Positions 21,803 through 35,292 of a DNA stretch of 64,000 nt are shown here, in pieces. Source of the DNA: Elgaria multicarinata webbii (Eukaryota; Chordata; Lepidosauria; Squamata; Anguidae); contig NC_086183.1 of assembly GCF_023053635.1 (NCBI RefSeq), positions 32,717,501 to 32,781,500 on the forward strand, written 5' to 3'. The position numbers and the translations under genes are program-made. The notes beneath the pieces are model-generated. The model was not told where the DNA came from, ran no database searches, and saw only the letters and a program-made list of their open reading frames with translations. Positions within the stretch are counted from its first letter, which is position 1. The number at the start of each line of letters is the position of its first letter.

Positions 21803-22581
21803 TCAGGCCACGTCCTCCTTGTTAGCTTCCTCCAGCTTCTTCTGGACCATATTCAGCAGCAAGTCGGAGTAATGTTTCAGGAGAGCACTGGTCTCGCTGT
21901 CCTGAAGGCGCTTAAGCCAGAGGGACGGGCTGTCGGTGGTGGTAGCCACATCCATGTTATTCTTTATGGCTCTAGAGTCCAGTTCCTTCTTCATCCAAGA
22001 GGAAGTACTAACCAGCTTGTCCTTTACATGGAGGAACTCCTCCTCCGTTGAATCATTGCAGGACGTCACCTACGTAGCAAAGTACGGACGCTTTCATATC
22101 CGCAAATCCACGTAAGTCATCCTGGCTGTAACCAGCCAAGGATCCCCCCCACCCCCAGGAGAACTGGAAAGGAGAAAAGCCTCCCGTGACCCAATATAAA
22201 ACAACCCCTCTAGAGACATGACGAGCCCACCGGAGTTAAAAGTAACTGAATCGAGGAAATATTTGGACTGAAAAACCCAGCCACGTCTCTCTCCGTCCAC
22301 CCACTTCTTTTAATGGCCATTTTACGTTGCCACCTGCGTTACATCTTACCTGGTCGTAAAGCTGCAAAGTCTCTTGAAATTTGGTGCAGAAAGACTGCAG
22401 GCTCATCTCAAAGTTTCTGACAAGAACCTGTGCTTCTGAGAACAGGAAGAGAGGGGGTGGGGAAACGATTTCCATATTTGGAGATTTATTATTATTATTA
22501 TTAGAATGTAAGCCTATGAGGCAGGGTCTTGCTATTTACTGTTTTACTCTGTACAGCACCATGTACATTGATGGTGCTATA

Positions 22582-22628
<47 letters not shown>

Positions 22629-25600
22629 TAATTTACTAAAGGTAGGTGAAGGAGAAAAATCAAAGCCTAGTAGAAATGCAAACTACTTCATTCTGTCAGA
22701 CTCAGAAGGGCACTGGAAGAGCTACAACTTGCATTTCCATCACTGGAATTATTTACAAAGTCAAATCGGTCCCCCGCAGCAGATTTTATCCAAAGAAAAG
22801 AATTAGGACAGCAGCCACAAATGCAACATTCTAGGCAAGCTTCTTACCTGAAACACCGCGTGTTTTAGCATCAACCTTTTCCTTCAAATCCGAGTGAGTT
22901 TCTGCTGAAGGCTTCTAGAAGCAGGTATTTTGAAAGACAGTTAGAAATCAAATTGCAAGGGTTCGAAGTTTTCAGTTTAAATGTGCTAAGGCAGCCTTCC
23001 TCAACCTGGGGCGCTCCAGATGTGTTGGACTACAACTCCCAGAATGCCCCAGCCAGCTGGCTGGGGCATTCTGGGAGATGCAGTCCAACACATCTGGAGC
23101 ACCCCAGGTTGAGGAAGGCTGTACTAAGGCATCAAAGAACAACCCCTCCATCCTTTTCAGGATCACAATATGCATTTCCCCACCACCATCGGATATGTAC
23201 TGGTTCCTTGGGAAGAATACGCATGCATTTCAGCAGGGGTATATCTCAGGACTTAGTGCCGGGATACATTCATTTTCGGCAGGATATGGGAGGACTGCCG
23301 AGATGTCTCTCCACCCCTGAGAGAGTTTGTGGGAGAGTCTTATTAACAGCTCTGGGGTGACACCTGCATACCAAGCTGCCTTACGCCAAGTCAGACCGTT
23401 GGTCTATCTAGCCTAGTTTTGTCTACTCCGACTTACAATGGCTTGCCAAGGTCTCAGGACTTGAGAGGTCACTACCACAACATGTGGAGAAGGCCACCAA
23501 TTTGGACGGATTTAAAAGGGGGTTGGATACATTCCTGCAGGAGAAGGCTATCCGTGGCTACTAGCCTGATGGCTATGTGCTTCCTCCAGTATCTGAGACA
23601 GTAAGCCTGTGTGCACCAGTTGCTGGGGAACATGGCTGGGAGGGTGCTGTTGCACCATGTCCTGCTTTGCGGGTCCCTGGCTGATGGCTGGCTGGCCACT
23701 GTGTGAACAGGATACGGGACTAGATGGGCCCCTGGTCTGATCCAGCAGGGCCCTTCATTGCCCGTGCTGCCAACAGAGACCCTTTATTGCAGATTCCAGG
23801 CAGTGACCCTGGGGCCTTCTTCATGCTAAGCAGCTGTTTTGCCACTGAGTTACAGCCCCCGGCCTTTCTTCGCAGAACGAGTTCAAGGCCTGGAGTGAAA
23901 ACGCCCACGGCGCTTCCAGGCTGCAAAAGAAAACAGCTGGCCCCAAAGGTTCTCCCACGTCTCAGTGGGCTTGACTTGCCTCCGGTTTCTTGGGCTCGCG
24001 GGGTAACAGGCGCTCCTCTTTGCCCTGCTCCGCAGCAGCGGTTGCCGGCATGGGCTGGCGGAACCTTGGAGGAAAGGCAGCGGCAAACCTGCGGGAAAGG
24101 AGCATGGCCTCAGCGCAGGTTCTGATTACAGTTCATGGATGGGTAAATGGGGTATATATATATTTTTACAAACATCCTCCAACCTGCTGGTTTTTTGGCA
24201 GCGAGAGAGAAATCGGGCAGAAATGCTGAGGCGAGGGTTGAGAAACCGGGGGTCCTCGTCCTCTTCAGGCGGCTTCAGATCCTTTATGCAACTGTCAAAC
24301 TTTTCTGCATTCAAAAAAAGGGGGGAAGGAAGAGAGAGAGAGAGAGAGAGAGAGCGCTTTCCTGAGTTCTCAATAGCTTTGGCACTGAATGGTACAGAGA
24401 AACATGGAGACATTAGAGCAGTAATCCTGCCTTGGGTGAAGCAGGTGCGGCCTGTCATTCCTAGATGACTTGAGGCCTGTTCGTACTGGCAAGCCGCCAA
24501 ACAGCAGCAGCCGGCGTGTGAACGCACATTCCAGAGCAAATGACGCCGGATCAGTCCCTCGAGTACCAGCGCCCCTGAGCATGAGCTCCAAACCCAAGGA
24601 ATAAAAGGAGCGGCCGCTGAGCAGCTCCCTGACAAATTGCCACTGTACACCGCGCGAAGTGCTCGATTCGGTGGACGGCTCTTGGTTGAGGGACAACTCC
24701 GTGACTGTGTGCTTATCATCCCCATCGCTCAGGCGTTACCTTCAGCGTGGGCGTCAGCCAGCGTCTCAAAGTGGTGCTTGAGGTATTTCTCTTGCTCGGG
24801 GGTTTGGGGCAAAGAGTTGCTCTGCTGGAAATTCTCCTCTAGGTCAGTCACTTCGGCTTCTGCCTCCGAAAGAAGAGACTCTGGGTCTAACAGGAGATTG
24901 CACAAAGCCAAGGGGAGAAAGAGGCACCGCGTGCAAGCTGTAGAGTACAAACTCATTTCTGAGTGCTGGACCAGCTTCCGGGTTCTCACCCAGACTCCCA
25001 AATCACCTCGGCTTGATCTTCCTTCCAGCCACCGCACGCCTCTTCCACCAAAACTGGCTGGGCTAATTGCCACCTCCCAGCCTGGTAAAACTCCATTCCT
25101 CACCTTCACCCTTCAGGGTCATTGTGAGGATTAAACACAAGACAATTCTGCCAACTGACCCCCTTCGCCCTTCTCCCAACCCCACGGCTCGATTTGGGGG
25201 ATGAGGAGAGAGAGACCAGCGACCGTCAGCACACTGTCCTCTCCCTGGGACAGACGAACCCCTCCTCAACCCCACCCCCACCCCCCCGGGCATATGTACT
25301 TCATGGAACGAATCAAGGGGTCGGGTCCGAACGCTTCACTGATGGAATCAGCACCAAAGAAGCCACACGTCTCTCGGAAGCTTACCTTCCTGTTGGTGAC
25401 CAAAAGCAGAAGCCTCAGAACCGAAGGAAGCCACAGAGTAGATTTTATCTGGCGACTTCTCTCTTGTCTTATCAGCCTCCTTGTGATAAACTGGCTGAAG
25501 GGGCAGCGCCTTCACGGATCTCCTTTAAATGCAACACATGAAAGTGCTCCTTGAAAAAACATTCGCCCATCAGCTCAACTGTATTTCAAACTCTGAGCGG

Positions 25601-27012
25601 TGAGGATTCAACAGGTCGAGGCAATTGAGAGATGCGCCCTGAGGACTGCTACCCGCAGAAGAGCTAGGCCCATCAGCCAGTCTTGCAGCTCGACCCTAAC
25701 CATGTCTACTCAGCGGTAAGCCCCACGGAGTTCAATGGAACTTCCTGCCCAGTAAATATGCTTCGGGTTGCAGCCCTGAGCATGCAGCAAGGACCAACGG
25801 AGGCTGGTGGATCCGACGTCAGTGGGACGATGAATCCGCTCCGGGTTTCAGTCAGAACGCTAAAGGCGCTCTGCTTCACACCCTGGATAGCTCCTTTGGA
25901 GTTATGACTGAAACCCGGAGCGGATTCACTGCTGCACGGACAGCGGCACCACCAGCCCCCGCTGGCATGCGCTAACGGTGCAGCGGTTCTCAACCTGTGG
26001 GTCGCGGCCCCTTTGGGGGTCGAATGACCCTTTCACAGGGGTCGCCTAAGGCCATCGGAAAACACATATTTCCGATGGTCTTAGGAACCGAGACAAAATT
26101 TCATTTATTTGTAATTAGAAATAAATATTTCACAACATATGATTACATATTGTTTTTGTGATTAATCCCTATGCTTTAATTATGTTCAAGAAAATACATC
26201 CTGCATATCAGATATTTACGTTACGATTCATAGCAGTAGCAAAATTACAGTTATGAAGTAGCAACGAAAATAATTTTATGGTTGGGGGTCACCACAACAT
26301 GAGGAACTGTATTAAAGGGTCGCGGCATTAGGAAGGCTGAGAACCACTGCGCTAACCTCTGTCCAGCAGATGGGCTGTTGCCAGCCTGCGGGTCACACGG
26401 GCGGCTCTCGCTGACCTCGAGCTCCTGAGCCACCTCATCTTCAGAAGACAAATCTGGCTGTTTGAAGTCTTCGATGATGTTGCCGGGGGAGCTCTCGGAC
26501 TGCAAGAGAATCAAACGATCCAATTACTCTCTTGTTAACGGCATTCATTCCCATTATTCGCCCTCAGATGCCAAGACGACACGAGGACAGATTGCAAGAA
26601 AGTTAGAAATCACAGACGCCCCCGAGCCAGAAACACGATGGGTGTGATTGCAGGAACCCCAAATTCTGGATTGTAATTAACTAATGCAAAGAAAAAAAGG
26701 TAAAATTGTATACTTAATTTTGCATTAAGAAATAGCCAACGATGAGGACACAGCAAAGGAATTGGAGAGGGACAGGCAGCTCAACTAAAAACTTTTCTTT
26801 TTCCTAAAGCTTTTAAAACATGATGTTGTGCGGACTTTATACTGTTAGTTTTACCCTACCCTGTACCTGCTTACCCTACCCTGTGCCTGTTGGCATTCTC
26901 TTCCCCTCCTTATTGTTTTACTATGATATTATTAGATTGTAAGCCTATGCGGCAGGGCCTTGCTATTTACTGTTTTACTCTGTACAGCACCATGTACATT
27001 GATGGTGCTATA

Positions 27013-27073
<61 letters not shown>

Positions 27074-30000
27074 AAAACCAGTTCCAGAACAGATTTACAG
27101 ACGGTGGCTGGCAGATCCCAGGCTCTTGTCGCTTTATCTTCCCAGGCATTTTAGCCTTTTCGTTCGGTTGTTTTAAATGTGCTATTACATTTCAAACCTC
27201 TGCACGGCTGCTAGGTTTTGGTCAAACATTTCTCACCTCCAGGAGCCGCTGCTCTAGATTCTGCGGCTCCAATTCAACGTCATCCATGCTGCGGTTTTTC
27301 ACTGGGGTGAAGTCAAAAGGCTCAGCATCCAAGAGGGTTTTAATCGGCTCTTTGTCTGCCCTTTCTGCCCATCGTCCTTGTGGCTGATAACTCACCCTGG
27401 AGTTAGACGTAGAACCCTCCGCATTATCTGCCTCTCCTAGCTAGAGGGAGGGAACGTTTAGAGGGCATTTATTTTTTAGACTGCTCGTGTGTACCGGTGG
27501 AAAAAAAAACCCAGCAAAGGGAAATAACCATGACGTGTTGACTGTAGGTCAGCTTCAGCCAAGACTTCAGCTACATTTGCACGGCTTTTGCATCGATTTA
27601 GATTCAAATATACTCATGTACACACAGTTCACAGTCGTGGGCCGCCAACGGGATTATTACCGATAGCCTAAAGAGGAAGACATTTGCCGTTCCTTCAGGG
27701 CCTGGTGTATCAGCTTCCACTCTTGCCTGTGCAGACCCTATCCTTTCTCATTCCCAATATCCATGCAGAAGCTGTGCTCTAGGGACTGATGCACCCAACT
27801 GCGTAAGGGTGAACTGTAGGACTGGTGCCCCTTCCCCCAATGCCTCGCTTTTGGGGGGTGCGAATTCCTGCTCCCTGCCTGCACGGAGGTAAGACACCAC
27901 CGTGAACCCTAACTGGAATTCAGGGGGAACCCTTTATCTCAGCCTTCCTCAACCTGGGGCGCTCCAGACGTGTTGGACTGCATCTCCCAGAATGCCCCAG
28001 CTGGGGCATTCTGGGAGTTGTAGTCCAACACGTCTGGAGCGCCCCAGGTTGAGGAAGGCTGCTTTAGCTTAACCATGATTTAAGCTGGTGCCAGTATGAC
28101 GCCTGATTACAGGAGAGCGCGTCTGCGTGCACACAAAGGGGCAGGAAACACCCGAGCCTACGGCCCATTCTCAATTGTTAAATTAGGGTTAAGCAAACGA
28201 GCGAGAGAAGGTGGCGGGGACCAGCGAAGACGGAACCAACGCAAACCAGCGGTGGAGCTTTCGCTGTGCTCTATGGCCTCAGCTAGACCCACCTGAAAGC
28301 CCGCGAAGGAGGAGGGAAGCTCTCGCGTTGAGATCCCTCCTCTGTTTACAGAGGTGTTGCGCCTGCCATTTTTAAATTCTTTTATTAAAGGGCCAGCAGC
28401 GCACGAACGCTCGTGCGCATAAGGTCAGTGGTTTTTTAAATTTAAATTACTTTCCCTGCTCCCCCCACCCTGCCCCTGATGCGCGGAGTGGGGACAACTC
28501 CCAGGACCACGGAAGAAGCGTGTTAGCATAGGTGCCTCCATTTTTTAAAGGAAGCGATGAAGTAGCCATTATACAGCAGGCGAAGTGTCACGTACGCGAG
28601 AGCGTCTCCTTGGATGTCTCCTTGTGTCTGTCTTATCTAATGAAAACCTAGCCTCGGCTCCAGTGCAAAAGTTAGCTTACAGTAACCTTGCTTAGAGTAG
28701 AGCAAAGGGGATTGTTTAGCATAAATTAGCTATGCTCCAGTGTTGCGTTCTGATTGGCTCATGCTGCTACTGGGCACTGCCCTTTGCAGGCTTCAAATGC
28801 TGTGCTGAATTCCCTATTCTCTGTCTGACTGCTCGCCTTCAAGAGACCAGACCTTGATGACTAATCAATAAAGCGCTTTTGAACCCTCTGTCGCTGGAAG
28901 TGTGGAGTCGTGCTTACGGGCTGATTGGATCTCGTCCCTGGGTGAAGAACATTGATCTAACAAGCGGGGCCAAAGGGGAGGGCGAGATCCCGGGGCAAGG
29001 GAGGAATCATCCCTCCCTGATCCCCTGTGCGTCATGTGGACGCACAGGGACGACCCTGGGGATCCCCCTGGGATAAAGGCCCGTCTAGCTATGGCCTATC
29101 TTTACTCCCTGGGACTTTGCGTCTCCTCGGCCATCCGTGATGACGTGCTACTCACCAATCTCTTTGCCCACATCGGCAGTTTGCCATTGGTGAGGAAGCA
29201 AGGTGGAGCTGGAGAGCAGCAAGAGAAAAACAACAACACACACACACACACAACAATGAGCACAAGGTTAAACGTTGCGCAAGAGAAACAAGAAATCTGC
29301 CCTTCGACACATTTAATAATTAAGGCAGCAAAGAAACAGTCCTAAGCAAACCTAAACGGCTTGGGGCCAGGTTATTTGAAGGAACGCCTCCTCCCATATG
29401 TACCTGCCCGGACCTTAAGATCATCTACAGGGGCCCTTCTCCGCGAGCCCCTGCCAAAGGAAGTGAGGCAGGTGGCTACTAGGAGCAGGGCCTTCTCCGC
29501 TGTGGCACCCCGGCTGCGGAACGAGCTCCCCAGAGAGGTCCGCCTGGCGCCTACACTGTACTCTTTTTGTCGCCAGAAGACCTTTTTATTCTCTCAGTAT
29601 TTTAACACTTTATTTTAACTTAAATTTAAATTTTACTGTTTTAACTCTGTATTTTAATCTTATATCAATTTTTGCTGCGTGTTTTTTATCCTGGTTGTGC
29701 TTTTTATACTGCGTTTTGTATTTGTGCTTTTAACCTGTTGGTTGTTTTATTATGGTTTTACTTTTTGTGAACCACCCAGAGAGCTTCGGCTATTGGGCGG
29801 TATAAAAATGTAATAAATAAATAAATAAATAATAAATTAATAAGCAGAACTGGGTCCTGTGGAAGCTTTTTGCCTACCAGGTTCCAGAAACCCCAACAAG
29901 GATTGGAAAGAAAAGACCTTTTAAAAAAAGTAAGGCATAAGTTTTCGGATTTCCGATTTATAGGGTGCGTCTACTTGTACTCTGTCTTTTGGGCAGGTTC

Positions 30001-30416
30001 CTTGCCCTTTGCCACGCCTCCCATACCAGCCATTTTGCAGTGGTGCCCAGAAGAGTTTCGCAAACTTCCAAATGAGTCCATGGCTCAAAAAGCTTGCCCA
30101 ACGCTGGGCTATGGAGCCCACACCTTGGGCCAGCCTTAAGCAGGATGGAGGTTTGGGATGTTCCCGATCCACCGTGGTTCCTGCCCAGACCTCTCCCACT
30201 CCCTCTATGCGTACAGGTCTGTGGGGAGTGCTGCGCGTCTCCATACCTATATCAAGGTCATCTTTAGTGGGAGTATGAAGAGAGGCTTCTTCCTCTTCCT
30301 CCTCCTCCTCTTCTTCTTCCTCCTCCTCCTCCTCCTCCTCCTCTGTGACGTAACCAGCCAGGGGGTCAGAATCACGGGGGAGCTTTCTGCTTGGCCCAGC
30401 AACATAAGCCTCCTGC
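21803..30416 (-). CDS. WDR62: WDR62 exons 20-30: acidic and C-terminal scaffold region
   Basis: Exons: 30416-30247, 29208-29156, 27440-27237, 26499-26357, 25522-25386, 24886-24740, 24304-24184, 24088-23980, 22914-22848, 22435-22350, 22069-21803. Conserved islands are [14 protein letters not shown] (21), [12 protein letters not shown] (22), [20 protein letters not shown] (25) and [20 protein letters not shown] (26). The C-terminal helices read [20 protein letters not shown] (29) and [20 protein letters not shown] (30). Exon 24 ([20 protein letters not shown]) has no clear human match and is placed by an open frame with matching acceptor, donor and both phases. Exon 20 has about 19 consecutive glutamates. 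No counterpart of the human RISRSISLGD segment was found between exons 27 and 28. Exon 28 rests mainly on phase. Confidence 0.87.
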
Positions 30417-31905
30417 CTGAAGAAGAGTATAGTTAGAAGAGTCCTTTCCCTTATACAGCAACAGCAGAGTCACCCTGATCTGGAAAGCAGCCTTCCAAGA
30501 CCATAACGCTAACATTGTTTCAGTACCTGAGCCGATGAGACCAGGTGTGCTCCCGGGCTTTCTTCCGCTCTTGGACCTGATCCAGTTCCCTCAAGTGCTG
30601 TTTCATACAGCTGGTAATTTCAGGGCTCAGATGCCACACAAAGATGCAACTGGAGAGAGGGAAGGGTGCCATTAAAATGCCGGCCTTTGTCTCGCCTTGA
30701 GGCTGTTTGCTGCTCTTTCCTGCCTAATGCTGAAAATGCCAGCCGCGCCTCAAAGCCCCATCCAAATGCCCTTCCCTTGAGGCTGGCTGAGTGCCAAACA
30801 GACCGCAAATGATCTCATTTCCATGCCTTTTTGGCAAGGGGTCGAAATCTCAGAAATTTCGAAGCCGCAGAAACGTCTTCCACGGCTCACGCTGCTCACC
30901 TGTCTCCCGAGACGGTGATCAAGTGTTTGCAGTCAAAGGTAAATGTCATCCCTGTAACGACTTCTGCAATATAAAGATTCACTGGTTGTTGCATTGTTCT
31001 ACTTGACTGGTTTTAATTGATTACAATTTTGTATTCGTCTTATTACTACTGTTTATATGACGGACCTTTACACAGGCTCAAAACATCTTTCTTTCAGTAC
31101 TAGCTAGAACCAGCCCTCACAGGTCTCATTCTAGAGCAGGGGTGGGCAGCTTTGGAGGGTCCAGGAGCCAATTCGCAACCCCTGGAACCCACTGCAGGTC
31201 ACGCTCCGCCGCCCCTGAAATCGCCACCATCTAAATTAACCACAGCAAAAAATGCCTTTTCTCCTTTAAACTGCGCAGGGAACATGTGCCTTGTCTTAAC
31301 ATATAACTGCGCCCGTGGAAAGTTCAAACGTGCATTAAAACAAGATGCGTGATTTCTGCACGCCTTTTTATAAGGGAAAATGCGCCTTTCCCCCTCCAGC
31401 CATGACACCAGAATCCAGCAGCAATTCAGAGATGGGCCTGCTGCAGAAAAGGCCCAACGGGTCCTGTGCTAGCCCACTCCTATCCTAGAGCTCTTACTAG
31501 ATCCTAGTACTTGGGATCATCCAATAAAATCAACCCATAGTAAGTTCAGGGCAGAGAAAAAAAGAAGTCCTTCACACAACAGATGAAGGAATTTGCTGCC
31601 ACAAGGTGCATTGATGGCCTCCTCCTCCAGGAATTTGTCCAACCCCCTTTTCAAGCCCTCCAAATTGGTGGCCATCACTACATCTTGTGGCAGTGAGTTC
31701 CATAATTTAACTATGTGCTGTGTGAAAAATGAATGAATTTTATTTACAGTCACAAAACCAGCAAAACAACACAACAATATGAGCACATACCGACGGAATA
31801 AAATGGGACTATGAATAAAACAATATATGGTAACAATTAATTAGTACATGTCCCACATATTTTAAGAGATTAAAACCTGATCACAATCAGATGATATTAT
31901 TATTA

Positions 31906-31936
<31 letters not shown>

Positions 31937-34900
31937 TATAGCACCATCAATGTACATGGTGCTGCACAGAGTAAAACAGTAAATAGCGAGACCCTGCCGC
32001 ATAGGCTTACAATCTAATAAAATCATAGTAAAACAATAAGGAGGGGAAGAGAATGCAAACAGGCACAGGGTAGGGTAAAGCAGGCACAGGGTAGGGTAAA
32101 ACTAACAGTATAAAGTCCGCACGATATCATCCCACGCCGACAAGCAATTGCCGCAGCACAAAATGTAGCCGCCTGGGAGGTTATCTGAGAGTTCTGATCA
32201 GCCAAAAGATAGTTCGCATAGAACACATCAGATCTCCCAGGGATTCCTTGTAAAATAGGAGTGATGAAAGTATGCCGAAAATCACAATAAAAGGAGCAGT
32301 ACAGCAGTACATGATCCACAGTTTCTATCATGCCAGCTTTACAGGGGCATAGGCGCTTAGAATATGGGATATTATTATATTTACCCTCCAAAAATACGGA
32401 GGGAAGCACATTAAATTTAGCCTGCGTGAACGCTTTCCTGTATTTTGGACTAGTTAAAGAAGTTACAAGTTCAACCGCAGCTTTTAAAGCTCAGCTAAAA
32501 ACTTTTCTTTTTCCTAAAGCTTTTAAAACTTGATGTTGTGCAGACTTTATACTGTTAGTTTTACCCTACCCTGTGCCTGTTTGCATTCTCTTCCCCTCCT
32601 TATTGTTTTATTATGGTTTTATTAGAATGTAAGCCTATGCGGCAGAGTCTTGCTATTTACTGTTTTACTCTGTACAGCACCATGTACTTTGATGGTGCTA
32701 TATAAATAAATAATAATAATAATAAAATATGTTGCAGGAAGGAGAGCCTGCCCCCTATCTCTAAATTCAGGATATGGGGTTGCTGCTCTTATATGATCTT
32801 GTAACTCAATGTCACTAATACGCTGGTATATATCCTCCTTGGCTTTTGAAAGGCCTAATGTCAAAATGGCATTTTGCGAGAAACCCAAAATACACAATTT
32901 TCCGTTCACAGCCCTTTTCCGTTTGGACTGAAATGCATCAGTCAGAGTGAAAGGGGCCCAGCCTTGAGGAGAGAATGTAATTTTTAGCCAGAAGTTTAAC
33001 TTGTACCTCCAGGCACGGGATTCAACCGAGATTTGACCTGTCTTTAGACGTAGAAGTACGTTGGGCACACTGTGTGAAAAAGTCCTTCCTTTGGATGGGA
33101 TGACCCCGCTGGGTTCTTGTATTATGGAGAGAGGGAGAAAAATGTCTCCCTCTCCACATTCTGCAAACCAGGCAGAGTTTTGTACGCTTCTATCGTGTCT
33201 TAGAACCAGAGAGTTGCGAAATGTTGCACTTCAGATCCAAAACGCCAATGAATTGCATACATGACATGGCCATGCAAACTTACTAGACCAGCCTTCCTCA
33301 ACCTGGGGCGCTCCAGATGTGTTGGACTGCATCTCCCAGAATGCCCAGCTGGGGCATTCTGGGAGATGCAGTCCAACACATCTGGAGCGCCCCAGGTTGA
33401 GGAAGGCTGCACTAGACCTTCTTTGCACACGAAGCCAAGCGAATGATAACTTCTCAGTCTCAGTTGGGGAGATGAATGGGAATTTGCAGGATTTGGCTCT
33501 TTTTCTTGCTCTTCAAGGGACTGTATCCTGGAATTTGCCTCAAAATTAGCATGCAAGTTTATAGTGAGGACAAGTGAGAGGAGGCAGAGGGAGACAAGAG
33601 GCCTGCTCTTGGAAATTAACTGAACCCAAAGGTAGCAATACTGCCAAACCAACCTGAATGTCCAAACATTTTGGCAACACACTCTCTGGAGTGGAAGTCG
33701 ATAATGGAAATGCTCTTGTCAGAGCAACTGGTAGCCAGGAATGTTCCGGAAGGATCCAACTGGACCTACACAGGGATAAGAAACAAAGAGGCCCCACTCA
33801 CTCCCTTAAATCTACTTGGCCATTGGTTAAAGAACGGTTCTCTATTCTCAGATCAATAAAAGAAGTGCTTCACATGCCCCACCCCTATTTTGTAGAAACA
33901 AGGGCTCAGTCAGAGATGAAGCCATGTTCCAGGGCACACAGTTGTGAGCATCAGTTTCTGCTTTTGCCCTGGGGAAGCCATGTTTCTACATGCCATTTCC
34001 CCCATGTGACTCGTTTTACCTTCAGGAGGGATCCGTCTTCACCTTGCGAGCCTTTGTAGCACCACTTCTGCTTCCCGGTGACCGTGTTGTATACCCTGGG
34101 GGAAGGTTGTGAAGTTAACGTTGCATGTGCGTGAAACGGCTTGTGAACTGCAAGGTGGCTCTTTGGTACTAGGGGTTTTCTGGCACGCCCACAAAGCCTT
34201 TGAGGGAGCTGCAGAAAGCCGTTTCATTGTGCAGACGGGCGTCCTAGTCTCTGGGGAATAGGTGCACTTTAAATGCACAGCTGGAATCCACCCTAAAGCA
34301 TCCCTGACAGATGGTTGTCCAACTGCCTCTTGAAGGCCTCTAGTGTGGGAGAGCCCACCACCTCCCTAGGTTACTGGTTCCATTGTCATACTGCTCTAAC
34401 AATCAGGAAGTTTTTCCTGATGTCCAGCCGGAATCTGGTTTCCTTTAACTTGAGCCCGTTATTCCGTGTCCTGCACTCTGGGAGGATCGAGAAGAGATCC
34501 TGGCCCTCCTCTGTGTGACAACCTTTTAAGTATTTGAAGAGTGCTATCCTGTCTCCCCTCAATTTTCTCTTCTCCAGGCTAAACAGGCCCAGTTCTTTCA
34601 GTCTCTCTTCACAGGGCTTTGTTTCCAGACCCCTGATCATCCTGGTTGCCCTCCTCTGAACACGCTCCAGCTTGTCTGCGTCCTTCTTGAATTGTGGAGC
34701 CGAGAACTGGACGCAATACTCTAGATGAGGCCTAACCAGGGCCGAATAAAGGAACCAGTACCTCATGCGATTTGGAAGCTCTACTTCTATTAATGCAGCC
34801 CAAAATAGCCTTTCTTGCAGCCATATCGCACTGTTGGCTCATATTCAGCTTGTGATCTAAAACAATTCCAAGATCCTTCTCGTTTGTAGTATTGCTGAGC

Positions 34901-35242
34901 CAAGTATCCCCCATCTTGCAACTGTGCATTTGGTTTCTATTTCCTAAATGTAGAACTTGGCATTTATCCGTACTAAATTTCATTCTGTAGTTTTCAGCCC
35001 AGCACTCCAGCCTATCAAGATCACTTTGAAGTTTGTTTCTGTCTCCCAGGGTATTAGCTACCCCACCCATCACTACAGGTGAGCAATGGAAGAGGGCAGC
35101 CATGAGACGAAGCAGAACCGCAGCTGTCTCCCATCTTTTCCTCTCCCATCCCAGCCATCCCGTCTGCCATACGCGAGTGCCGGGCCTTGCCTGAACTGTA
35201 GCGCTTCAACACTCTTCCTTTCCCCCATCCCCAACCGCAGGG

Positions 35243-35292
<50 letters not shown>

